Virus record (IMG/VR): IMGVR_UViG_3300040816_000037
Coordinates: 1-56,502 of that record
Strand: one strand, 5' to 3'
DNA: 56,502 nt
Origin: a virus
Below, piece by piece: positions 49,879 through 56,502 of this stretch. The position numbers and the translations under genes were made by a program. The first letter of the stretch is position 1. The number at the start of each line of letters is the position of its first letter. The notes under the pieces were generated by a model that searched no databases, was not told where the DNA came from, and saw only the letters and a list, made by a program, of their open reading frames with translations.

Positions 49879-50156
49879 TGGCTGTCGAGTACAGAGGAGA
49901 GAAGTTTGCAGGTTACAACAAGCCCAAGCGTACCCCTAAGCACCCTACCAAGTCACACGCTGTCCTTGCCAAGGAAGGTGATACCATTAAGCTCATCCGC
50001 TTTGGTGAGCAGGGAGCATCCACAGCAGGCAAGCCTAAAGCGGGTGAATCTGATCGCATGAAGAAGAAACGTGCAAGCTTTAAAGCTAGACACGCAAAGA
50101 ACATCTCTAAGGGTAAGATGAGTGCAGCTTACTGGGCAGATAAGGTGAAGTGGTAA
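49878..50156 (+). CDS. Small basic hypothetical protein
   Basis: A 92-aa basic protein, start MAVEYRGEKFAGYNKPKRTP, then a KLIRFGEQGASTAGKPKAGE segment and a basic end with AAYWADKVKW. It has a regular Lys/Arg spacing and conserved Trp, so probably nucleic acid binding. Such proteins are common in marine and soil phages without a known function. TAATG overlaps join it to both neighbours. Confidence 0.65.
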   Translation: MAVEYRGEKFAGYNKPKRTPKHPTKSHAVLAKEGDTIKLIRFGEQGASTAGKPKAGESDRMKKKRASFKARHAKNISKGKMSAAYWADKVKW

Positions 50157-50323
50157 TGGCAGCTCCTAAACCAACTAACATGAAGTTGTATAACCGTGTT
50201 AAGGCTGAAGCTAAGAAGAAGTTTGACGTATGGCCCAGCGCTTATGCGTCTGCTTGGCTTACTAAGACATACAAGGCACGTGGAGGTAAGTACAGTGGCA
50301 CGAAAGCCAACAAAGTTAAATAG
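50156..50323 (+). CDS. 55-aa basic hypothetical protein
   Basis: An open frame from ATG 50156 (TAATG overlap) to TAG at 50323. The segment KFDVWPSAYASAWLTKTYK is distinctive and I recall it from other phage and large virus genomes as an uncharacterised family. The next gene starts inside it. Confidence 0.68.
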   Translation: MAAPKPTNMKLYNRVKAEAKKKFDVWPSAYASAWLTKTYKARGGKYSGTKANKVK

Positions 50324-50567
50324 CCAACACGTACTACCTAATGCTCGTGGTTATGCCGCTGGTGGTTTAGGTAAGTGGTTTGGTGAGAAATGGACAGACG
50401 TTAAGACAGGTAAGCCTTGTGGCAGACAAGAGGGTGACGGTAGATCCTACCCAGCGTGTAGGCCAAAGGCAGTAGCTTCTAAGATTAGTAAGAAAGAAGC
50501 AGCTAAGAAAACTGGACCTAAGAAAGTTAAGTGGTCTACAACAGCATCAGGGAGAAAACGAACATGA
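50295..50567 (+). CDS. 90-aa basic protein with DUF5872-like Cys motif
   Basis: I chose GTG 50295, which has GGAGG 8 nt upstream and lies inside the preceding gene. The central segment LGKWFGEKWTDVKTGKPCGR then RSYPACRPKA contains two Cys in a conserved setting that I recall as a DUF5872-like family from phages and giant viruses. The C-terminus is Lys-rich. Together with the preceding gene it looks like a conserved pair. Confidence 0.62.
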   Translation: MARKPTKLNSQHVLPNARGYAAGGLGKWFGEKWTDVKTGKPCGRQEGDGRSYPACRPKAVASKISKKEAAKKTGPKKVKWSTTASGRKRT

Positions 50568-50725
50568 AGTGTAATTGTGGTAAGGGTGGTAAGTGTGACT
50601 GTGGTGGTATGCCTAAGAAGAAGATGGCATACGGTGGCATGGTTAAGAAGCCTATGAAGATGAACAAAGGCGGTTACTGTGGTGCATCTAACCCAGCAGC
50701 ACGTCCAATGAAGAAGAGTAAGTAA
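50564..50725 (+). CDS. 53-aa Cys- and Gly-rich protein
   Basis: The gene starts at ATG 50564, inside the preceding stop. The N-terminus MKCNCGKGGKCDCGG has two C-x-C pairs that could bind a metal; the rest is basic with the motif MAYGGMVKKP and KGGYCG. A similar AYGGM segment is found in the internal protein at 19908. Confidence 0.7.
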   Translation: MKCNCGKGGKCDCGGMPKKKMAYGGMVKKPMKMNKGGYCGASNPAARPMKKSK

Positions 50726-51030
50726 TGAAATACTACCATAAATATAAAGAAGCACTGGAAGCTAAGGGCTACCGTGTAGATGAGCATGGCTACGTATGGG
50801 ACTCCATGGGTAATCAATCTGCTGGTGAAGACAACTATGGCAACGTGCAGAGCAAAGACCCTAACGTTAATGCTATTTGTCAGGAAGCAGACATTGCAGC
50901 TACTAAACCTAAGAAGAAAGCTAAGAAAGCTACACCTCCTCCAGGTAAGAAACGTGCTCGTAACGCTAAAGGTCAACTTATTGCTGATGACCCTAACACC
51001 CCAGAGAATGAAGCGTGGGTTGACGAGTAA
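50725..51030 (+). CDS. 101-aa basic hypothetical protein
   Basis: The N-terminal half begins MKYYHKYKEALEAKGYRVDE and the second half is a Lys/Ala linker (KPKKKAKKATPPPGKKRARN) with an acidic tail. It looks like a small DNA-binding or structural protein. Linked to both neighbours by TAATG. Confidence 0.62.
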   Translation: MKYYHKYKEALEAKGYRVDEHGYVWDSMGNQSAGEDNYGNVQSKDPNVNAICQEADIAATKPKKKAKKATPPPGKKRARNAKGQLIADDPNTPENEAWVDE

Positions 51031-51389
51031 TGGCTGTTACACTCAACCACCAAGGTAGACCTGCTCGTAGGCGTTCTGTATGGGGTCACAACACTACGAC
51101 TACTACAGAGGATGTATATACATGTCCTCCTAACTGTGTGGCTGAGGTAAGCTATCTTCACATCCATAACTTCTCAGGTAATACAAATATTACTATTGAG
51201 TGGTACGTAGCAGCTGATAACTATACGTCACACTTCTTAGAGGGTAAGAACTTAGGTGCAGGTGAATACATAACCTTTTCTGATATTGAGTTAGTACTTG
51301 CTGCTGGTGATAAGGTACAAGTAACACCTGATACAGCGGCACACGTAGACACCATCCTAACTGTAACAGAGACCTTCTCTGGCGTATAA
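51030..51389 (+). CDS. Beta-rich small structural protein
   Basis: A 119-aa protein that appears to be an all-beta, jelly-roll-like domain: CPPNCVAEVSYLHIHNFSG, then TIEWYVAADN and AGDKVQVTPDT. Such proteins are often head decoration or fibre-associated. It closes the first block of the rightward arm; a gene-free stretch of about 100 nt follows. Confidence 0.6.
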   Translation: MAVTLNHQGRPARRRSVWGHNTTTTTEDVYTCPPNCVAEVSYLHIHNFSGNTNITIEWYVAADNYTSHFLEGKNLGAGEYITFSDIELVLAAGDKVQVTPDTAAHVDTILTVTETFSGV

Positions 51390-51431
51390 CGAATAGCGGG
51401 TATGCAAACTTAGATGAGGTAAATGTCTGTA

Positions 51432-51489
51432 TTATACGTATAACTATGCGAGTCTAGCAATAGCGCTGGGCATAACATAGGAAAATACA
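51432..51489 (+). promoter_or_regulatory. Leader element before DUF1127 gene
   Basis: TTATACGTATAA (51432-51443) is a perfect 12-bp palindrome containing a possible -10 TATAAC at 51439-51444. It is followed by the partly self-complementary CTAGCAATAGCGCTGG (51453-51468), related to the hairpin at 4574-4589 before the scaffold gene. The shared order, GTATAACT then CAGCAATAG-GCTGG and then ACATAGGA or ACATAAGGA, suggests a repeated late leader. Confidence 0.42.
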
Positions 51490-51660
51490 ATGTTCACACT
51501 TATTATTAAGACCTTCACAGACTTCTTGGCAAGCTTACAAAAGGCACAACAAGCACGTGCAGACTACTGGATCCTCACTAATATGTCAGACAAAGAACTG
51601 CATGACATCGGTATCGCACGTGGTGAAATCCGCAATGTCGTGGCAGGTAATTTTAAATAG
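51490..51660 (+). CDS. DUF1127-like small protein
   Basis: A 56-aa protein from ATG 51490, with TAGGAAAA upstream. The C-terminal half, YWILTNMSDKELHDIGIARG followed by EIRN, matches the DUF1127 (YjiS-like) signature of L-x-x-M/L-S-D-x-E-L-x-D-I-G-I-x-R. In alphaproteobacteria these small proteins have been linked to RNA turnover and phosphate or stress responses. A phage copy suggests transfer from a host and a role in mRNA control. It overlaps the following lipoprotein gene. Confidence 0.78.
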   Translation: MFTLIIKTFTDFLASLQKAQQARADYWILTNMSDKELHDIGIARGEIRNVVAGNFK

Positions 51661-51874
51661 TCTTGCATTTCTGGTTTGTATGAGTATAACTACTGCATGT
51701 AGTAATTCATCTGTGGTCTTACCTTCCTCTTGCCCGGCTAATGATGCCAAATGCCAACGGAACTTAGATGCACAAACTCTTACATACATCGGTCAGAAAG
51801 ACGCCGCTCTACAGCTTATGTGCAGTGACCCTGATCTCCGTGATGTTATTGGGGATGACTGCACAGGCGGGTGA
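51635..51874 (+). CDS. Small lipoprotein
   Basis: A 79-aa protein from ATG 51635. The first 22 residues form a lipoprotein signal (NSLAFLVCMSITTAC, lipobox TTAC with Cys22). The mature part is short with three further Cys (CPANDAKC and LMC). It overlaps the DUF1127 gene by 26 nt and the next secreted protein out of frame by about 107 nt. The overlap of a lipoprotein with an exported protein recalls spanin pairs, but order and sizes differ. Confidence 0.68.
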   Translation: MSWQVILNSLAFLVCMSITTACSNSSVVLPSSCPANDAKCQRNLDAQTLTYIGQKDAALQLMCSDPDLRDVIGDDCTGG

Positions 51875-52481
51875 TGTTACAGGTGACTTCTCTACGAGTA
51901 ACGAGAACAGCACTGTAGACAGTAACAACACTGATGAGACTGTAACAAATAACTACAACGCTACGGGTGCTGGTTCAGCTGCCCCTGTTATGTCAGCGAT
52001 AGCTCCTACGATGATGGGTGGTGGCGGTAACGATAGCTGCTTACTACCTAGCTCTACAGGGATACAGATAAGCGTCTTAGGTTTATCCTCTGGTAAGATG
52101 GAGCAGGATGAAGCTTGTAACAGACGTAAGAACGCTAGGCTCTTAGGAGCACCACAGCAAGTAGGGGGCTTAGGGTTACAGGTATCAGCTATATCTGTAC
52201 TGTGCCAAGACCCTGTAGTGTTCCGTAGTATGATGTTAGCGAATACCCCATGCCCTATTAATGACAGTAAGACGGGTAAGCTGCTTATGGGGAAGGCAGC
52301 GATAAAGAAGTACAGAGAGAGTCCAGCGCTTTACATCGTTGGATATGATACAGACAAAGCGTTTTGGGATACCCTACTTAGGGTAGGAGAGGAAGACACA
52401 GATGAAGAGATCGTTGAAGACAATACTCCTAAGCTCAGCCTTAGTGAGCGTTTCCGCAGCAGTAAGCGCACAAGAGACTAA
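51768..52481 (+). CDS. Exported protein (237 aa)
   Basis: The signal peptide is clear: hydrophobic core YSLCAVTLISVMLLGM and cleavage after AQA. The mature part is rich in Asn, Ser and Thr near the start, then has five Cys (for example SCLLPSSTGIQISVLGLSSG and CQDPVVF) that could pair in the periplasm, and an acidic-basic C-terminus. ATG 51768 has no strong ribosome site; the GTG at 51825 is an alternative that still gives a hydrophobic leader. Function unknown; similar proteins occur near marine phage terminases. Confidence 0.62.
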   Translation: MHKLLHTSVRKTPLYSLCAVTLISVMLLGMTAQAGDVTGDFSTSNENSTVDSNNTDETVTNNYNATGAGSAAPVMSAIAPTMMGGGGNDSCLLPSSTGIQISVLGLSSGKMEQDEACNRRKNARLLGAPQQVGGLGLQVSAISVLCQDPVVFRSMMLANTPCPINDSKTGKLLMGKAAIKKYRESPALYIVGYDTDKAFWDTLLRVGEEDTDEEIVEDNTPKLSLSERFRSSKRTRD

Positions 52482-53229
52482 CTACGAGCTAACTGGTCAA
52501 GAGAAGATTGACATGCTTATCGCTTCTATTGGCGATATTCAGGATCGTATCACTAACAGTGGTGTTATGACTGTAGGTGCTGTAGGTTATGCTGCTATCG
52601 GTGGTGTGATTAACGATGATGCACTTAGTGATGGTATTATTACCACAGATGAGCTAGGTGCATACCTAGAAGCTAAAGAGCTTGTACTTAACCACGACTA
52701 TGCCATTGCTAGTACAGCTGAGCAGTTGTTTATGCAGGAACATGCAGCGGCTATGAATAGCTTGAACGCTGCAGTAGATAATCTGACTGCTGCTACAGCT
52801 GTAGTTATGACAGCAGTTGAGGTAGCTTCCGTAGCATCTGAGGCAGACACTAAGCCTGAGCAGGTTGAGCTACAGGGTATGCTTGAGACAGACGTATATA
52901 GCTTAGACGCTGCTGAGGTTAACGAGTATAACGAGGCAGTAGCAGCTGTAGAGACTTTTGCTCAACAGGCTGGTGCTTTCATGGCTGCGGCTAACAATGA
53001 TGAACTTACTGCCACTGTAGACAACTACGCTGCACAGGGTAACTACATGGTTGGTAGCTACACAGCTATCACATATACACAGGCTATTGATGAGTTTGTT
53101 ATCACTTGGGATGACTCAGGTTTTGGTACAGGCTTCCAGGGTTACTTGACACCTGAGATGAAGAATGCTACAGAGATCTACGCAGCAGGTGAATACATTA
53201 ATCAGTATGGGGCAATGCCAACACAATGA
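52402..53229 (+). CDS. Exported Ala-rich protein (275 aa)
   Basis: The N-terminal 24 residues form a signal peptide (KTILLSSALVSVSAAVSAQ). The mature protein is Ala/Glu-rich and largely helical with no Cys and ends INQYGAMPTQ. It starts 80 nt inside the previous gene in another frame and its stop overlaps the next gene (4 nt). It could bind the cell envelope or be a virion protein exported during infection; unrecognised. Confidence 0.65.
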   Translation: MKRSLKTILLSSALVSVSAAVSAQETNYELTGQEKIDMLIASIGDIQDRITNSGVMTVGAVGYAAIGGVINDDALSDGIITTDELGAYLEAKELVLNHDYAIASTAEQLFMQEHAAAMNSLNAAVDNLTAATAVVMTAVEVASVASEADTKPEQVELQGMLETDVYSLDAAEVNEYNEAVAAVETFAQQAGAFMAAANNDELTATVDNYAAQGNYMVGSYTAITYTQAIDEFVITWDDSGFGTGFQGYLTPEMKNATEIYAAGEYINQYGAMPTQ

Positions 53230-53807
53230 TGGACTTTGAGTTTAGCGTAGGTGGATACAACATTAAGGGCTGGATGGTTGCTGTGGCACTTCCAGTTCTT
53301 TCTACAGTTGCAGGTGGTGTGTATTGGTCTTATGATACACTACAGCGTTTCTACGGTGTAGAGGCTGGCATTGCAGAAGTAGCGGAGAATAGTGCTGCAT
53401 TCAATGCAAAAGCTGCGGAGATTACTACCAGAGTAACTAAGGTAGAAACTGTAGCCCAGCGCAATCTCACAGATGTTCAGAATACTCTAGCTGGTGAGAT
53501 AGTAGTACTAGATTCTTTGCTAATCACAAAGCTACAAGAACTAGAAGCTAGTCTTGTATCTCGTATTCAAACACTAGAGCAAGCTATTGCAGACAACGAT
53601 GTACGTGGTTTGAATCAGAAGCTTGCACAGCTAAGCACAAACATGTCACAGATCTTAGAGCAGCAGAAGGTGCTTTTAGACTTGCGTAGCCAAGTAGATA
53701 AGGCTACAACTATTACAGATGGACTAGGCGATACGCTAGATACTCTACAGACAGAAGTAGATGATATTTGGAAAGCGTATGATGAGCTAGTCGATAATCC
53801 ACTATAA
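53226..53807 (+). CDS. Membrane-anchored coiled-coil protein (spanin-like)
   Basis: A 193-aa protein with one N-terminal membrane helix (about residues 16-34, MVAVALPVLSTVAGGVYW) followed by about 130 residues of coiled coil (for example VAQRNLTDVQNTL and SQILEQQKVLL). This layout, cytoplasmic start and long periplasmic coiled coil, is like an inner-membrane spanin, and the lipoprotein at 51635 could be its outer-membrane partner. The position upstream of TerS and TerL parallels the T7 lysis genes. Alternatives include a holin-associated factor. Confidence 0.55.
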   Translation: MMDFEFSVGGYNIKGWMVAVALPVLSTVAGGVYWSYDTLQRFYGVEAGIAEVAENSAAFNAKAAEITTRVTKVETVAQRNLTDVQNTLAGEIVVLDSLLITKLQELEASLVSRIQTLEQAIADNDVRGLNQKLAQLSTNMSQILEQQKVLLDLRSQVDKATTITDGLGDTLDTLQTEVDDIWKAYDELVDNPL

Positions 53808-53817
53808 GGAATACATT

Positions 53818-54189
53818 ATGGCTAGAGTTCTTACAGAACAGCAACAGCGCTTCTTAGAGGTACTCTTTGATGAGGCTGGTGGTGATGTGGTAGCAGCTAA
53901 GAAACTTGCAGGCTATGCTCCTGCTTCAAGCACAGCAGCTATTGTAGAATCTCTTAAAGATGAGATTGGTGAGAAGACACGGACTTACTTTGCACGTACT
54001 GCACCCAAAGCAGCTATGGCAATGGTAGGCGCTCTCTATGACCCTACTGAGTTAGGCATTAAAGAGAAGATGGTAGCAGCAAAAGACTTGCTAGATCGTG
54101 CAGGACTTGGTAAGGTAGACAAAGTAGACGTAACATCTGGCGGTGGAGGCATATTCTACCTGCCACCAAAAGAAGGTTCAAACGAATAG
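53818..54189 (+). CDS. Terminase small subunit
   Basis: A 123-aa protein with an N-terminal helix-turn-helix-like region (LTEQQQRFLEVLFDEAGGDV, AAKKLAGYAP) and a helical core. Its size and place directly before TerL fit the DNA-recognition subunit that starts packaging. AAGGAATAC lies just upstream of the ATG. The C-terminal 20 residues are flexible, ending FYLPPKEGSNE. Confidence 0.78.
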   Translation: MARVLTEQQQRFLEVLFDEAGGDVVAAKKLAGYAPASSTAAIVESLKDEIGEKTRTYFARTAPKAAMAMVGALYDPTELGIKEKMVAAKDLLDRAGLGKVDKVDVTSGGGGIFYLPPKEGSNE

Positions 54190-54601
54190 TACCTGAGAGA
54201 GATTTAGGCTTCTGGCAGTTACCGTTACCGCCAAAGGATCACAACAAGAAGTGGCATACTATAGTCAGGATAACAAGACGTGTACCTTTTGGCTATGAAC
54301 TGCACCCCGACAACGATAAGTTACTCGTACCCATTGAATCTGAGTTAGAAGCTTTAGAGCTTGCTAAACGACATCTTAAGCAGTATAGTTATCGTGCAGT
54401 AGCACACTGGTTAAGCAAAGAGACAGGCCGTGACATAGGCCACACAGGTTTAAAGAAAAGAGTTGAGATTGAGCAGAAACGTAGAAAAGCAGTTGCAATT
54501 AAGCGCAAGCTTGCCAAGTGGCTCAAAGAAACCCTTGAGGAAATTGAGAAACTTGAAACCCAAGGGGTCGGGGCATACGCAGAAATTGACAGAGGCAGTT
54601 G
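54186..54601 (+). CDS. terL: Terminase large subunit, N-terminal part in a separate frame
   Basis: This frame reads IVPERDLGFWQLPLPPKDHN and continues with SYRAVAHWLSKETGR, a helix-turn-helix-like region that I recall as the N-terminal extension of marine podovirus TerL proteins. It runs to a stop at 54601, 139 nt into the frame that encodes the ATPase domain. The frame is open back to 54114 but has no ATG, GTG or TTG; ATA at 54186 overlapping the TerS stop, with AGAAGG 9 nt upstream, is the best candidate. Either a +1 ribosomal frameshift, a sequence error or a natural mutation separates it from the rest. Confidence 0.6.
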
Positions 54602-56070
54602 AAGCAGTCGCCACCCCCAAAGTAGAGACTGTTCCTGCACAAGTCAAAGCACCTGAGTATGATGTAGATGTGGCTATGGATGTAGTATTCAAGCCAAACC
54701 CCGGCCCCCAGACTCACTTTCTTAGTTCGTCAGAACGTGAGGTTCTCTATGGTGGCGCAGCTGGTGGTGGCAAATCCTACGCTATGTTAGCTGACCCTCT
54801 ACATGGTTTGAACGATCCTAACTTTAGTGGCCTACTTGTACGTCACACAACAGAAGAACTAAGGGAACTAATACAGAAATCTCAGGAGCTATACCCTCGT
54901 GCTGTACCGGGTATTAAATGGTCTGAAAGAAAGTCGCAGTGGGTCTCACCTAGAGGTGGTCGCCTCTGGATGTCATACTTGGATAAGGATACAGATGTCA
55001 CACGCTATCAGGGTCAGGCTTTTAACTGGATTGGATTTGACGAACTTACTCAATGGACTACACCTTACGCTTGGGATTATATGAGATCTCGCTTGAGATC
55101 TGCACATTCGTCAACTCTTGGTCTCTACATGAGAGCAACAACAAACCCCGGAGGAGCAGGACATGCTTGGGTTAAGAAAATGTTTATTGACCCTGAAAGA
55201 GCAGGTAAAGCTTTTTGGGCAACGCATTTGGATTCTGGGGAAACTATTACCTTTCCTAAAGGGCATAGTAAAGAAGGTCAGCCTCTATTTAAGCGCCGTT
55301 TTATTCCCGCCTCTCTATTTGATAATCCGTACTTATCTGACTCTGGCGACTATGAAGCGATGCTTCTCTCTCTGCCGGAGCATCAGCGTAAGCAGTTACT
55401 TGAAGGTAACTGGGATATTAATGAAGGTGCCGCTTTTCCAGAGTTTGACAGAAAGATACATGTCGTGGACTCATTTGAGATACCTGACTCTTGGGCAAAG
55501 TTTAGGGCTTGCGATTACGGTTATGGTAGTTACACTGGTGTTCTCTGGTTTGCTGTAGCACCTGACGAACAAGTAATTGTGTACCGTGAGATGTATGTAT
55601 CTAAAGTCACAGCTTCTGACTTAGCAGATTTGATATTGGAAGCAGAAGCAAAAGATGGTACAATGAGATACGGGGTGCTGGATAGTTCTTTATGGCACAA
55701 CCGTGGCGACACTGGACCTAGCTTGGCAGAGCAGATGAACATGAAGGGTTGCCGTTGGCGTCCCTCTGATCGGTCAAGAGGTTCACGTGTCGCAGGTAAG
55801 AACGAGATACACAGGCGGTTGAAGGTGGATGAGTTCACTGAAAAGCCTCAGCTAGTGTTTATGAGTAATTGTACAAACACGATAGCACAGATTCCTAGTA
55901 TTCCTCTGGATAAGAAAAACCCAGAAGATGTTGATACTCACGCAGAGGATCACTTGTATGACGCTCTAAGATACGGTATTATGACACGTCCACGTAGCAG
56001 CATATGGGACTTTAACCCAGCAAAACAACGCACTGGTTTTCAAGCTAGTGATCCACAATTCGGGTATTGA
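54463..56070 (+). CDS. terL: Terminase large subunit, ATPase and nuclease part
   Basis: The motor that pulls DNA into the procapsid and cuts it. The N-terminal ATPase domain has Walker A YGGAAGGGKSYAM and a Walker B-like WIGFDELTQW, with MRATTNPGGAGHAWV nearby. The nuclease domain shows CDYGYGSYTGVLW (first Asp), YGVLDSS (second) and DHLYDALRYG (third). The nominal start here is a TTG at 54463, but the real coding sequence probably enters this frame around 54560-54590 from the N-terminal part. It ends 2 nt before the portal start. Confidence 0.9.
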   Translation: MRLSRNVEKQLQLSASLPSGSKKPLRKLRNLKPKGSGHTQKLTEAVEAVATPKVETVPAQVKAPEYDVDVAMDVVFKPNPGPQTHFLSSSEREVLYGGAAGGGKSYAMLADPLHGLNDPNFSGLLVRHTTEELRELIQKSQELYPRAVPGIKWSERKSQWVSPRGGRLWMSYLDKDTDVTRYQGQAFNWIGFDELTQWTTPYAWDYMRSRLRSAHSSTLGLYMRATTNPGGAGHAWVKKMFIDPERAGKAFWATHLDSGETITFPKGHSKEGQPLFKRRFIPASLFDNPYLSDSGDYEAMLLSLPEHQRKQLLEGNWDINEGAAFPEFDRKIHVVDSFEIPDSWAKFRACDYGYGSYTGVLWFAVAPDEQVIVYREMYVSKVTASDLADLILEAEAKDGTMRYGVLDSSLWHNRGDTGPSLAEQMNMKGCRWRPSDRSRGSRVAGKNEIHRRLKVDEFTEKPQLVFMSNCTNTIAQIPSIPLDKKNPEDVDTHAEDHLYDALRYGIMTRPRSSIWDFNPAKQRTGFQASDPQFGY

Positions 56071-56072
56071 TT

Positions 56073-56502
56073 ATGGCAGAACAAGAAGAAATGTTTGAAA
56101 CAGATGAAGTCGTAGCTGCTGAAGACAGTACGGACAGTATCTTTGAAACTAAGTCTAGTGTAGTTGCTTTTGTAGCTGAGCGCTATAAACGTGCAGAAGA
56201 TGCTAGATTTGCAGATGAAGAGCGGTGGTTAAAAGCCTATCGTAACTATCGTGGTTTGTATGGTAAGGACGTACAGTTCACAGACACAGAGAAGTCACGT
56301 GTGTTTGTTAAAGTCACTAAGACTAAGACCCTTGCAGCGTATGGACAGATTGTTGATGTACTATTTGGTAACAATAAGTTTCCTTTATCTGTTAATCCCT
56401 CTGTATTACCTGACGGTGTTGCAGAGTCTGTACATATCAACGTAGATCCTAACGCCGCAGCAGCAGGAGATGCGTTACGGCCTATTACTGAGCAAAAACC
56501 AG
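56073..56502 (+). CDS. Portal protein (N-terminal part; continues at 1-1897)
   Basis: The true portal start is ATG 56073, two nt after the TerL stop, reading MAEQEEMFETDEVVAAEDST onward. The acidic first 30 residues and the following ERYKRAEDARFADEERWLKA helix are typical of portal N-termini in marine podoviruses. The frame runs off the window end and continues at base 198 (frame of base 2) after the 197-bp overlap, giving a 709-aa protein. Confidence 0.88.
   Translation, partial: MAEQEEMFETDEVVAAEDSTDSIFETKSSVVAFVAERYKRAEDARFADEERWLKAYRNYRGLYGKDVQFTDTEKSRVFVKVTKTKTLAAYGQIVDVLFGNNKFPLSVNPSVLPDGVAESVHINVDPNAAAAGDALRPITEQKP
56306..56502. repeat. Right copy of 197-bp contig-end overlap
   Basis: Identical to bases 1-197 apart from T at 56375, where the left copy has C at 70. 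It lies inside the portal gene and marks the circular join of the assembly. Confidence 0.93.

Overview
The window is essentially one complete tailed-phage genome, opened inside the portal gene. Bases 1-197 recur at 56306-56502 with a single synonymous difference (position 70 C, position 56375 T). The contig therefore closes into a circular map of 56,305 bp, and the portal gene is whole across the join (709 aa). No host gene, rRNA, tRNA or CRISPR array was seen. A T7-like tail (adaptor and nozzle proteins, no tape measure, sheath or tube genes) indicates podovirus morphology. The replication set is typical of marine podoviruses: family A polymerase, separate TOPRIM primase and DnaB-like helicase, T7-type endonuclease I, ThyX, class II ribonucleotide reductase, glutaredoxin, MazG and PhoH. 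A DnaJ-type zinc finger inside the polymerase is a trait I associate with phage HMO-2011 of SAR116, and a phage-borne DUF1127 protein also points to an alphaproteobacterial host. The HMO-2011-like assignment is inference from memory, not from a search.

Layout. Two transcription arms diverge from a roughly 1 kb gene-free control region (48349-49382) and converge on a strong hairpin terminator at 29978-30003. The control region carries a 32-bp tandem repeat, three TGTGATCACA palindromes, repeated AGAGTAWTACTCT palindromes and sigma70-like promoters. The rightward arm runs 49383-56502 and then 1-29970. It begins with small basic and Cys-rich proteins (49383-51389), then a DUF1127 gene, four consecutive exported or membrane-anchored proteins (51635-53807), TerS, TerL and portal. 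After the join come a large composite protein, scaffold, major capsid, a decoration-like protein, a long fibre and receptor-binding region (7365-19404) that encloses the adaptor and nozzle genes, and the internal virion proteins with a lambda-R-like lysin domain and a membrane protein (19908-29970).

The leftward arm (48348 down to 30005) is a tightly packed early and replication operon of about 41 genes, most overlapping by 1-8 bases (ATGA or TAATG junctions). It starts with small proteins of unknown function, a possible cysteine protease, a cytosine-methylase-like enzyme and HTH proteins. A tyrosine recombinase, primase, endonuclease VII, ThyX, helicase and polymerase follow, then a putative ssDNA-binding protein, a RecB/Cas4-like nuclease, endonuclease I, MazG, RNR, glutaredoxin and PhoH. 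The last gene resembles Acb2/Tad1 cyclic-nucleotide sponges.

How it works together. RNR, glutaredoxin, ThyX, MazG and the nucleases would recycle host DNA and build dNTPs for a T7-like replisome that relies on host RNA polymerase, since no phage polymerase for RNA was found. The rightward arm then makes the virion. The integrase leaves a temperate option open, but no repressor or attP could be identified. Main oddities: TerL is split by a +1 frame change and its N-terminal part lacks a standard start codon; fibre modules are duplicated; and many very small genes lie in the leftward operon, several of which (28-57 aa) were recovered only by reading the gaps.
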